Of a stretch of DNA of 49,343 nucleotides, positions 40,750-49,343 are shown piece after piece. This DNA comes from Candidatus Hydrogenedentota bacterium (GTDB taxonomy: Bacteria > Hydrogenedentota > Hydrogenedentia > Hydrogenedentales > JAGMZX01). Positions within the stretch are counted from its first letter, which is position 1; each line of letters begins with the position of its first letter. Under the pieces are notes generated by a model. The model searched no databases, was not told where the DNA came from, and saw only the letters and a list, made by a program, of their open reading frames with translations. Where the stretch lies: NCBI GenBank assembly GCA_029556545.1, contig JAKQEQ010000097.1:1-49343 (forward strand), read 5' to 3'. The position numbers and the translations under genes are program-made.

Positions 40750-43107
40750 TCACTGTAACGTGGGCGGCGGGATTGCGTCTCCGCGTCGCTGCGCCGCCTG
40801 CTCCCGTAAGGAATAGACCCCGTAGAACGCCGCATTGCCGTCTAACCACAGATACAAGTTGCGCCGTTCGTCTTCAGACAATGCCACGTTGTCCTTGTGC
40901 GTCTCATTTTCGAGAATACCGATAAGGGGACTGACATCGGCGGGCATCCGGCCCGGGAACGTGACGATGCGGCTGATGCTATTGTCGCCCCACTCATACC
41001 ATCGCACATAGGGCCGCAATGCGCGGTACGACACGTTGAATGGACCGGAGCGCCGGCCCGTGAGCATCAGCGACGGACGCGGCTTTTCGCCTTCCTCTTC
41101 AGTCTCGCCGCTATGGAAGCCAGCGCAATGCCGGTCCAGAATCGGCTGCACCAGCCGCACGTAGTTCCAGGGCCGGGTCGCCTCGGGGCCGGGCGCAATG
41201 ATGGAGGGCGCGCGCCGCGTGGCAAGCGCCGTATGCACCGGCGGGGCTTCCCCGGTGGTCTCATGACAGCCGACGCACGCCCGGCGCTCGCCCGGCTGCA
41301 GGTAGACAACGCTGCGCATGCCTTGCACGGCCCTCCCGGCGGCATCCACCGCCTGGAAGGCAAGCGGCTTGCCCGCGGGCGCGCGAAAGTACGCCGAGCC
41401 GTCCGCTTCGACGGGCGCCGAGCCGAGCAACATGCGCGCCGACTCCGCGTTGGCGAAGCCCAAGCGGGGCTTGTTTGCGACATGTGTTTCGCTCTTCGGA
41501 AGAACCTGAAACACGCGGAGGGCGGCTATCGGGCGGCGCTCCGGCATCGGGAAGTGACTCGCGTTCGCCCCAAGGAGAATGAACTCGCCTTCTTCCGCGA
41601 GTTGCGGATCAAGCGTGCTGGTGATCACGGGAGCGCGCTGGCGCGCTTCGAGGGGAATCGGATACATGGCCGAGATGCCAGAATGTCGGTACAACAGTTC
41701 GAGATTGCCGAACCGGTCAAAAAGATACAGTCCCGTTTCGGTGTCCTCATTGACGCGCGGTCCCATTCCGGGCAGCGGATCGAAGCTGAAGGATATGAGG
41801 AAGAAATCCTCGGACAACGGCCAGGGGCTGTGAAAGTAGCTGCCGGGCCAGTCGGGCGCTTCCGCAAAGCATACTTCGGGGGTCAACGTCTCTATGGCCT
41901 CCAGCCGGTCTTCCCCGCTCTCGATGTCCAGCGCCACACGGTCCGGGTCGAGCAGCACGAGGGAGCCGCCCACGTTCGCATGGTGGGCTCCCGCCAGGAA
42001 GGCGATCTTGCGCGAACCGGGCACGGGATGCGGCTGATAACACGCATTGATACGTTCGGTATAGTTGCCGAATAGAGCGCGCGTGCCGGATCCGTCGGGG
42101 TTGGCTAACCAGAGACCGTGATAATGCGCGGCGGACCGGTCCACGTAGTCCCAGCGCGTGTAGATGATGCGTCCATCGGAGAGCACGTTCGGATGCCATT
42201 CGCTCGTTTCATGGAAGGAAAGCGTGCGCACATTGCGGCCATCGTCGTCCATTCGATGGAGCGTGTGGGCGGGCAGCGGCTCCCAGGGGTTGTTGCACCT
42301 CGTGAATCCGCCTCGGCGCGACGACATGAACGCAATTCCCCCGTCGGGCAGCGGGCACGGGTCGAAATCGTCATCGGGGCCGTCTGTCAACTGACGGAGA
42401 TTACCGCCGTCCGCATCCATGGCAAAGATATGAAAACAGCGGCGGTCCTTCGAGTAGTAGTTCGGCTTCTTTCCTTCCGTCCTCGCCGCGAAGGCGAAGT
42501 ACAGCGTCCGCGCGTCATAGGACAAAGCCAACGTCGCGTAGTTGCCCCGCGGCAACCGGCCTGAGATTAGGTCGTCTCTTTCCGCGGAGCGTCCCGGAGA
42601 CCGCAACACGTAGACGCCGCCGCCGTCAATGTCGCCGTAGTCGTAGTAATACCCGAGGTACTCGTGCAGCATCTGGCAGATGAATCGTCGTCGTTCCATG
42701 AAGACGATGGCGCGCCCGGCGAACAACGGGTTCTTCAACGCGGCTTCGCGAACGGCCCAGCGCAGTTCTCGATAGGCTTCCAGCCGATCCGAGGCGTCCA
42801 GAGCGTCTCCTTGCGCCATGAGCGCCCGCCCCCTGTCGAGTGCGGCGGCCTCTTGCGACAGGTCGGGCGCGTTGGGTAATGCACGCAGGGTTTGCAGCAA
42901 GCGCCCCCCCCGGTCCACCAGCGCGGAAAGCGCCTCCCAATCCTCAGGCGACCGCCCCAACCGCGCCTCCTGTCGAAACCAGTCCGTTTCGACCGCCGCC
43001 CCATAGTCAGCCACCGCGTCCGCCATTACACAGTCCGCACACCACAGTAACAGCGCGAAGATGACTGCCACGCGCGTCACTACAAACGAACCAGACCGCT
43101 CTTGCAT
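40750..43107 (-). CDS. HzsA-like secreted cytochrome-type protein
   Basis: This 785-residue exported protein has the hydrophobic start VVTRVAVIFALLLWCADCVMA. The middle part is a beta-propeller (SRRGGFTRCNNPW, HPNVLSDGRIIYTRWDYVD) like the middle domain of the alpha subunit of hydrazine synthase (HzsA). The C-terminal part has one normal c-type heme site, CVGCH (about residues 609-613). A second site reads CAGFH (about 660-664), with Phe where the second Cys should be. Homologues occur in many bacteria that do not make hydrazine, so it is probably a secreted redox or sensor protein of unknown role. Confidence 0.8.
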   Translation of the reverse strand: MQERSGSFVVTRVAVIFALLLWCADCVMADAVADYGAAVETDWFRQEARLGRSPEDWEALSALVDRGGRLLQTLRALPNAPDLSQEAAALDRGRALMAQGDALDASDRLEAYRELRWAVREAALKNPLFAGRAIVFMERRRFICQMLHEYLGYYYDYGDIDGGGVYVLRSPGRSAERDDLISGRLPRGNYATLALSYDARTLYFAFAARTEGKKPNYYSKDRRCFHIFAMDADGGNLRQLTDGPDDDFDPCPLPDGGIAFMSSRRGGFTRCNNPWEPLPAHTLHRMDDDGRNVRTLSFHETSEWHPNVLSDGRIIYTRWDYVDRSAAHYHGLWLANPDGSGTRALFGNYTERINACYQPHPVPGSRKIAFLAGAHHANVGGSLVLLDPDRVALDIESGEDRLEAIETLTPEVCFAEAPDWPGSYFHSPWPLSEDFFLISFSFDPLPGMGPRVNEDTETGLYLFDRFGNLELLYRHSGISAMYPIPLEARQRAPVITSTLDPQLAEEGEFILLGANASHFPMPERRPIAALRVFQVLPKSETHVANKPRLGFANAESARMLLGSAPVEADGSAYFRAPAGKPLAFQAVDAAGRAVQGMRSVVYLQPGERRACVGCHETTGEAPPVHTALATRRAPSIIAPGPEATRPWNYVRLVQPILDRHCAGFHSGETEEEGEKPRPSLMLTGRRSGPFNVSYRALRPYVRWYEWGDNSISRIVTFPGRMPADVSPLIGILENETHKDNVALSEDERRNLYLWLDGNAAFYGVYSLREQAAQRRGDAIPPPTLQ

Positions 43108-43190
43108 GGCCGTTGGGCTCCAGGCATCCGGCGTGCATTGTAGGCAAAGGTCGCTGTCGCCACAAGAAGAAGGACGTCTTTCCCGCTTTC

Positions 43191-44042
43191 CTATGATTTC
43201 TGTGGAAACAAATAGGAGGCCAACGCCGCGGCTTCGGCAAAGTCAGGCACGAGAATATCCGCGCCGGCGCGCAGGAGCCGGGTCCGCTTCGACTCGTTCC
43301 ATCCGTGGCCCTTGACCTCATCCGTCGCCACGCCCAGGGCAATACCGCCGTATTCCTTGACGTTCCGCAACTCGACCGGACCATCGCCTACAGCCAGTAC
43401 CTCCGGCCCGCTCAGGTTGTGCTCGGCCATCAATTCGCGAATGATCTTCTCCTTCGAGCTTTCCTCATACGTGCGCAACGCGCCCCAGATTTCCACGAAG
43501 TAGTCGTCCACCTGCACGACGTGCGCTTCATTTCGCACGTCGTCGCGGTCGGTCCCGCTGAACACATACATCGTTACGTCCTGCTTGGTAAGCAGTTCCA
43601 GGAATTCGACCGCCCCGCGGACGCGCACCTGGTCCAGTGTGAGTTCGCCTCGTTCGAGCCGCGCGATGCGATCACGCACGGGCACCATGAGCCGGTCGTT
43701 GTAGACCTTCTTGTAGCCGTGCGCGTCCAGCATCTTGTCTTCCGGCACTCGGCCATGCGCGCGCACCATCTCGACCAGTCGTTCCATCTGAAGGATGGTG
43801 TTGATCCCCGTCGTCTCTTCGATCATCTCATGGACTTCGTGCTCGACATCGGGCGTAACCGGGGTATCGCCGCAGATCATCTCGATACACACGGGCGCCA
43901 TGATGCGCTGCCACCCTTCGCGCAAGAGGCTGATGGTGCCGTCGAAATCGAAGAGTACGTGCTTGATGCGGCCGAGCGGCGCATCGTTTACGATTTCGAT
44001 TTGGGTACCGGGCAGAAATCGCCGCGTTTCACGTGAAGTCAT
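43191..44042 (-). CDS. HAD-superfamily hydrolase
   Basis: This 283-residue soluble enzyme has HAD motif I FDFDGT (nucleophile Asp32, acid/base Asp34). Motif II is in YVFSGTDRDD, a lysine follows in SSKEKII, and motif IV is VLAVGDGPVE. A helical cap lies between motifs I and II (EHEVHEMIEETTGINTILQMERL), as in phosphoglycolate phosphatase-like enzymes. It probably dephosphorylates a small sugar or nucleotide-type phosphate; the substrate is unknown. It lies between the HzsA-like gene and apt, all leftward. Confidence 0.88.
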   Translation of the reverse strand: MTSRETRRFLPGTQIEIVNDAPLGRIKHVLFDFDGTISLLREGWQRIMAPVCIEMICGDTPVTPDVEHEVHEMIEETTGINTILQMERLVEMVRAHGRVPEDKMLDAHGYKKVYNDRLMVPVRDRIARLERGELTLDQVRVRGAVEFLELLTKQDVTMYVFSGTDRDDVRNEAHVVQVDDYFVEIWGALRTYEESSKEKIIRELMAEHNLSGPEVLAVGDGPVELRNVKEYGGIALGVATDEVKGHGWNESKRTRLLRAGADILVPDFAEAAALASYLFPQKS

Positions 44043-44144
44043 GAGAAAGGTGCTCCTCCAGTCTATAGTTCACCGGCGTCGATGCCGCATTTCGCACAAA
44101 ACATCGGATAAACGGTTAGAAAGGGCCGCGTGTATGCGCCGCCG

Positions 44145-44666
44145 CTACGCCACCATGAACTCGACGAGACAGTGCACCGGAATGCCCCGCAGCGCCTCGC
44201 GGCCACGCAGCGGCGGTAGTTCGACCACAAAGGCCGCCTCGACCACTTCCCCGCCGAGCCGCCGCACCAAGCGCGCAACCGCCGCCATGGTGCCGCCGGT
44301 GGCGAGCAGGTCGTCCACCAGGAGCACGCGGTCTCCGGCAGTTATTGCGTCCTCGTGCATCTCCACGGTGTCCGTGCCGTATTCGAGTTGAAAGGTCTCG
44401 GAAAGTGTGGGCGCGGGCAGCTTACCTCGTTTGCGCGCCGGCACGAAGGGCAGGGACATGGCATATGCCAACGCGCCGCCAAAAATGAACCCGCGCGCCT
44501 CCACCCCGACAATCTTCGTGATTTCGTGTTCGGCGTAGCGCGCCCGCCAACCATCAATGATCTCGTGGAACGCCGCCGCGTCCAACAAGACCGTCGTGAT
44601 GTCCTTGAATTGTATCCCCGGTTTTGGAAAATCCGGCACGTTGCGTATCAATGTCGCTAAGTCCAT
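44145..44666 (-). CDS. apt: Adenine phosphoribosyltransferase
   Basis: This 173-residue enzyme joins adenine and PRPP to AMP in purine salvage. The start is the ATG at 44666 (MDLATLIRNVPDFPKPGIQFKD), which is the usual Apt N terminus. The PRPP loop is VLLVDDLLATGGT (residues 114-126), and VEARGFIFG is also typical. The length is normal. The upstream extension to 44747 is not supported. Confidence 0.95.
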   Translation of the reverse strand: MDLATLIRNVPDFPKPGIQFKDITTVLLDAAAFHEIIDGWRARYAEHEITKIVGVEARGFIFGGALAYAMSLPFVPARKRGKLPAPTLSETFQLEYGTDTVEMHEDAITAGDRVLLVDDLLATGGTMAAVARLVRRLGGEVVEAAFVVELPPLRGREALRGIPVHCLVEFMVA

Positions 44667-44769
44667 GTACTGATACCCCGACAACTTGCTTGCGCTTGGT
44701 GAGATAAGAGCCGACGTATTGTGAAGGCTGACCCGCGCGGATTGCAAGGCATCGGCCTGGCCAGCAGGG

Positions 44770-44783
44770 CAGCCTGAAGGCTG
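44770..44783. repeat. Family D palindromic repeat, copy 5
   Basis: CAGCCT-ga-AGGCTG is a perfect 6-2-6 palindrome with a stem different from the other copies. Confidence 0.65.
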
Positions 44784-44837
44784 CGCTCCGAACGGAGCGC
44801 GTGGCGGTGTCAGGGCTCACTCTTGCACGCCTACTGG

Positions 44838-44857
44838 ATTCCCGCGTGCGCGGGAAT
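44838..44857. repeat. ATTCCC-N8-GGGAAT palindrome (dRS3-like)
   Basis: ATTCCCGCGTGCGCGGGAAT exactly fits the pattern of the Neisseria dRS3 repeat, ATTCCC-N8-GGGAAT. It lies in an extended tactggattccc... arm, of which an inverted copy is at 44891-44914. Similar elements are found in many unrelated genomes. Confidence 0.75.
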
Positions 44858-44890
44858 GACGGAGGGGCGCGATTGACCCACCCTTCATGT

Positions 44891-44918
44891 TTCCGCGCAA
44901 GTGGGAATCCAGTATAAT
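44891..44918 (+). promoter_or_regulatory. Repeat arm carrying a TATAAT box
   Basis: The inverted partner of the dRS3-like repeat (gggaatccagta) runs straight into TATAAT (44913-44918), a perfect -10 box 50 bases before the GT39-like start. No good -35 was found at the correct spacing, so the promoter is only tentative. Confidence 0.35.
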
Positions 44919-44967
44919 TCGCGCACTTCTGGGACTGGCCGTGAGAGAGGACCTCAACATTCACACA

Positions 44968-46515
44968 ATGACCACAAACCTGACGCGCACGCAAGCGCTC
45001 GTAGTCGTCGCATTGATTGGAATCACGACGAGCGGCACGTTCCTGCGCCTGTGGGCGCTTGATCGGGAATCCGCCTACTCCGACGAAGTGGCCAGTCTAC
45101 AGCATCTCTCGGCGCCCGACCTTGGCGAGTTTCTCCGGCGCGTCCGCGTGTCCGATCCGCCGATGACGCCGGGGTATTTCATTGTCGAGTATGCATGGGC
45201 GCGACTGACGGGGAATTCGCTGTACGCTTTGCGCCTCTTGTCCGTGGCGCTGGGGGTCGCAAGCATTCCGCTCGTGTTCCTGCTCGGCCAAGGCGCGTAT
45301 GGGGCCCTTGGCGGCCTGACCGCCGCGGGATTGTTCGCGGTATCGCTTCCGCAGGTCTATTATGCGCAGGAGATGCGCCCCTACGCGTTGGTGCTGTGCC
45401 TGGCGCTCGTGGCGAGTCTGAGCATGTTGCGGGCCGTGCGCGGGGGGCGGGCCTGGTGGGCGGTGAACATCGCGGCGAACGTGGCGCTCATGTGGACCCA
45501 TCTGTTCACGGTCCTTTTTCTGTTAGCGCAAGGGGCGTTTCTCGTGTTCGTCTCCTTGCGACGACGGCGTTCGCGAGTGTTTCTCTGGTGGACGGCGGCA
45601 CACGCGCCGAGCGCGCTTCTGCTACTCGCGTGGGTGGAATCCATCGATCGCGCGAACCTCGAGGTGGCCGCGGCGTGGCGAAACGAGATAGTGCATTCTT
45701 ACTTGCAGCCCCTGGGGGATTTCCTTCTGTTTTCGGGCGCGGGCGTGCCGCTGTTTCGCGACGTGCCGGCAATCGGGTCGCTGAACGCGGGCAGCATCAT
45801 GTGGCGTTTCTTCGCGCTCGTCTTCGCGCTGCATATCGCGCTTGGCGTGTGGCGCTGGAAGATGCGCGCCGGGGGCAGCGACAGCGAGACTGAAGGATCG
45901 TCCCGCGAGACACGGTGTTTTCTGTGGACTTGGCTGGTCGTGCCGCCGGCCGCGTTGTTTCTGCTATCGGCGCTGCTATATGCGTGCCACTCATCGCGCT
46001 ATGTGCTGTACAGCTCGCTTCCCTTCTTTGTTCTGGCAGGCGGGACGGTCACGCTCGTGCCCCGTCGCGCGCTTCAGGGACTGTTGATCGCCGCGTTGCT
46101 TTTCATGCAGGGGCTTGCGCACCACGCCTATCCGCGACCTTGGCGGCCGGACATCGCGAGCGCCGCGGCATTTCTCGCGGAACAGGATGTGTCGCCCGCG
46201 ACACCGGTGGTGGTGCACATCATGGCGGATGTTCCGTCGATGCGCTTCAACGGGCCGCCGAGGATGGAGGAATTGGCGCTTACCGGAGAGAACGCGATCG
46301 AGGGGGTACCCGCCCACTTCGACATCGCCGAGTCGGGGGAAACACGATGGCTTGTGCTGTTTCAACACCAACTTGGGGACGCCGTGATCGCCCGGACCGA
46401 GCGGGCAATAGGCGAGCGCGGCTGGTCCATCGAGAAGAATTCGTTCGGCTACGCGAGCCCTATTCACGTCTATCGCCTGCGGCGGGACCGCGCAACGCCG
46501 GCGGCGGGGGACTAA
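44968..46515 (+). CDS. GT39/PMT-like membrane glycosyltransferase
   Basis: This 515-residue integral membrane protein has about 11 membrane helices. After the first helix is the catalytic-type loop LRLWALDRESAYSDEV, with the acidic pair in a position typical for family 39 (ArnT/PMT-like) enzymes. The loop after it contains PPMTPGYFIVEY. It transfers a sugar from a polyprenyl-phosphate donor at the periplasmic face; the acceptor is unknown. The ATG at 44968 is the likely start, as the frame upstream from 44887 (MFPRKWESS) is repeat sequence. It converges with metY. Confidence 0.82.
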   Translation: MTTNLTRTQALVVVALIGITTSGTFLRLWALDRESAYSDEVASLQHLSAPDLGEFLRRVRVSDPPMTPGYFIVEYAWARLTGNSLYALRLLSVALGVASIPLVFLLGQGAYGALGGLTAAGLFAVSLPQVYYAQEMRPYALVLCLALVASLSMLRAVRGGRAWWAVNIAANVALMWTHLFTVLFLLAQGAFLVFVSLRRRRSRVFLWWTAAHAPSALLLLAWVESIDRANLEVAAAWRNEIVHSYLQPLGDFLLFSGAGVPLFRDVPAIGSLNAGSIMWRFFALVFALHIALGVWRWKMRAGGSDSETEGSSRETRCFLWTWLVVPPAALFLLSALLYACHSSRYVLYSSLPFFVLAGGTVTLVPRRALQGLLIAALLFMQGLAHHAYPRPWRPDIASAAAFLAEQDVSPATPVVVHIMADVPSMRFNGPPRMEELALTGENAIEGVPAHFDIAESGETRWLVLFQHQLGDAVIARTERAIGERGWSIEKNSFGYASPIHVYRLRRDRATPAAGD

Positions 46516-46537
46516 GGCCGCCCTTGCCGGAAGCGCG

Positions 46538-47911
<1,374 letters not shown>

Positions 47912-47946
47912 TCAAGCCCCAATCATTCGCCAAGGACGGGGCGGAA

Positions 47947-48870
47947 TCAGCTTTGGTACAAGACCGTTGAGAGGTAGCGTTCACCGGAATCGGGGAGAAT
48001 GACCACTATCGTCTTGTTTGCGTACTCGTCGCGCGCCGCGAGCCGCAGCGCCACCGCCGTCGCGGCGCCGCAACTGATGCCGCTGATGATGCCTTCCTCG
48101 CGCGCGAGGCGGCGCGCCATTTCCAGGGATTCCTCGTCGGTTACGGTCTCGACGCGGTCCACGACGTTCATGTCCAGCACATCCGGCTTGAAGCCCGCGC
48201 CGATGCCTTGAATCTTGTGCTTGCCCGGTTTGCCGCCCGACAGTACGGGCGAATTCGCGGGTTCGACCGCGATGCTCTCGATCTTCTTGCGCTCTTTGAG
48301 GAAGCGGCTCACGCCGCTAATCGTGCCGCCGGTGCCGACGCCCGACACGAAGACGTCGACTTCGCCGTCGGTGTCGTTCCATATCTCTGGGCCGGTGGTC
48401 TTGTAGTGGATATCCGGGTTGGCCGGATTCTTGAACTGTTGCGGAAGGACGTAGTCCGGATTCTGGGCCGCGATGGCCTCCGCCTCGGCAATGGCGCCCG
48501 GCATGCCTTTCTCGCCGGGAGTCAGGATGAGGTCCGCGCCAAAGGCCTTGAGCATGTTGCGCCTTTCGAGACTCATGGTCTCGGGCATGGTGAGAATCAG
48601 TTTGTAGCCGCGGGCCGCCGCCACATAGGCCAGCGCGATGCCCGTATTGCCCGAGGTCGGCTCGATGATGGTCCCGCCGGGCCGCAACAGACCGCGCTTT
48701 TCCGCGTCCCAGATCATGCTGGCCCCGATGCGGCACTTCACCGAGTACGCGGGGTTGCGCCCCTCGACCTTGCTGTAGACTTTCTCCGTCTTGAGCCCCT
48801 TGGCCAACCGGCCCAGGCGAATAAGCGGGGTGTTGCCGATACTCAAACTGTTATCTTCGAACACACGCAT
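47947..48870 (-). CDS. cysK: Cysteine synthase A
   Basis: This 307-residue PLP enzyme converts O-acetylserine and sulfide to cysteine. The PLP lysine is Lys45 in [12 protein letters not shown], and the substrate loop is TSGNTG (about residues 72-77). The phosphate-binding loop GTGGTISG and the ISCGAA motif are also present. The ATG at 48870 follows AAGGAG; the longer frame to 48957 has no site. It stands upstream of metY and both are likely expressed together under sulfur demand. Confidence 0.96.
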   Translation of the reverse strand: MRVFEDNSLSIGNTPLIRLGRLAKGLKTEKVYSKVEGRNPAYSVKCRIGASMIWDAEKRGLLRPGGTIIEPTSGNTGIALAYVAAARGYKLILTMPETMSLERRNMLKAFGADLILTPGEKGMPGAIAEAEAIAAQNPDYVLPQQFKNPANPDIHYKTTGPEIWNDTDGEVDVFVSGVGTGGTISGVSRFLKERKKIESIAVEPANSPVLSGGKPGKHKIQGIGAGFKPDVLDMNVVDRVETVTDEESLEMARRLAREEGIISGISCGAATAVALRLAARDEYANKTIVVILPDSGERYLSTVLYQS

Positions 48871-49196
48871 GATGCGTTCTCCTTCGTGTCGCGGGCTTGT
48901 CGCGCGGCTTGACCGACAAGACAACCGCGTGCCGGAAAACCCGCTGTATCGTGTCATTTATCGCGATTACACCGGATGCTAGCAGGATCTCGGGGGCGAG
49001 TCAAACGTTCAGACCGGCCTAACCGCGCGCGCGCCAGCGGGTTAATAATGGCGATAATCGTGATAAGGTATTTTCAAATCAGGAAAACATGGGGGCGTAA
49101 CGGGATATTTCCGCGCCGCGAGACGCCGGGAAAAGGACGTCCCGTAGGGAAAGAGAATCTCGCGTCTGGACGCTGCCTGCGGGAAGAAGCTTACAA
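48871..49196. other. Intergenic region before the right edge
   Basis: This gap of about 326 bases follows the cysK start. The promoter of cysK should lie in it, but no convincing -35/-10 pair was found. From about 49040 the base composition becomes more A+T-rich and includes small repeats such as gataatcgtgataagg. Open frames here look like repeat translations. I see no RNA gene. Confidence 0.5.
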
Positions 49197-49343
49197 ATGA
49201 TGCCCGTTGCCTCATCAGAAAATCTACCCGAAATGGGATTCGTTGCCTCACCCAAAAACCTACCCGAAGGGGAAACGGTCTTGATGGGGATTCCGGGCCT
49301 CGTTTCGACCCGGTCGGGACTGCTGCCGGCGGGGTGGTCCGCT
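49197..49343 (+). CDS. Possible start of a protein gene cut by the right edge
   Basis: An open frame of 49 codons starts at ATG 49197 (a second ATG is directly next), preceded by GGAAGAAG at eight bases. It runs off the window. Its first part contains a 12-residue near-duplication (VASSENLPEMGF and VASPKNLPEGET) from a 36-base tandem repeat. I do not recognise a family, so this could be a real gene or a repeat read by chance. Confidence 0.3.
   Translation, partial: MMPVASSENLPEMGFVASPKNLPEGETVLMGIPGLVSTRSGLLPAGWSA
49206..49268 (+). repeat. Tandem 36-base repeat
   Basis: Two 27-base blocks (starting at 49206 and 49242) begin gttgcctca and end cctacccgaa/tctacccgaa, with a few substitutions between. 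The spacing of 36 is a multiple of three. Confidence 0.7.

Larger units (their letters stand above)
44667..44967. other. Divergent region with inverted repeats
   Basis: These 301 bases lie between apt (leftward) and the GT39-like gene (rightward). The region holds a family D palindrome (44770-44783), a GCGCTCCGAACGGAGCGC palindrome behind it, and a dRS3-like palindrome (44838-44857) with an inverted partner (44891-44914). I see no gene. Confidence 0.6.

Noticed and set aside
40750-43107. Calling the HzsA-like gene a hydrazine synthase subunit
   Set aside because: No HzsB/HzsC-type genes or other anammox genes are present, and this protein family is widespread in bacteria that do not make hydrazine.
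49042-49251. A 69-codon minus-strand frame at the right edge
   Set aside because: It has no ribosome site and overlaps the 36-base tandem repeat on the opposite strand. The composition looks like repeat translation.

Overview
The window is high-GC bacterial DNA with dense, mostly short-spaced genes. No rRNA, tRNA, CRISPR array, integrase or transposase was seen. The gene mix is a complete type II secretion/pseudopilus operon, a large secreted GH42-like protein, a sialidase-like protein beside a DHDPS/NAL-family aldolase, a hydrazine-synthase-alpha-like c-type cytochrome protein, a GH38 alpha-mannosidase and an FG-GAP protein. This fits an environmental, polysaccharide-degrading Gram-negative bacterium of the Planctomycetes-like world, with Candidatus Hydrogenedentota as my best guess. 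The phylum is inferred from gene content only; no marker gene was compared.

Layout. 1-3400: the end of a secreted protein, a repeat-rich spacer, a CgeB-like glycosyltransferase and an AbiE type IV toxin-antitoxin pair. 3485-11374: a giant secreted GH42-like protein, divergent from an aldolase and a sialidase-like protein, then an unknown polytopic membrane protein. 11444-17905: a PGPGW membrane protein, a methyltransferase-TPR-glycosyltransferase fusion, an acyl-CoA synthetase with a MaoC-type double hotdog protein, a small membrane protein, and a receiver-GGDEF protein whose key residues are degenerate. 18287-20005: an ECF sigma factor and its zinc-finger anti-sigma factor with a long C-terminal domain. 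20240-32577: gspE-F-G-H-I-J-K-L-M, a GspC/PilP-like protein and the secretin gspD, with many overlapping start/stop codons. 32766-35214: rpmB, a LolA/B-like lipoprotein and rlmN. 35430-44666: a type IV pilin with a sigma-54 promoter, an FG-GAP protein, an unknown small protein, GH38, an HzsA-like protein, a HAD phosphatase and apt. 44968-48870: a GT39-like membrane glycosyltransferase, metY and cysK (cysteine/homocysteine synthesis). The right edge may hold the start of another gene.

The most striking feature is a population of short dispersed repeats, several of them palindromic with stems that vary but keep pairing. They fill the intergenic spaces and also lie inside genes. One is read in frame in a loop of the GH42-like protein, another in the methyltransferase-glycosyltransferase fusion, and a tandem pair in the leader of the GspH pseudopilin. 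Repeats also hold the stop codons of rlmN, gspD and the MaoC-like gene. This resembles the in-frame palindromic elements known from Rickettsia, but the sequence families here are different.

Working together: the sialidase-like, GH42-like and GH38 proteins and the secretion machine suggest export of glycan-active proteins. The adjacent sigma/anti-sigma pair may control the secretion operon. The secretin carries an unusual C-terminal domain resembling ExbD/TolR, and GspM carries an extra beta-rich C-terminal domain, so the machine may be a lineage-specific variant.
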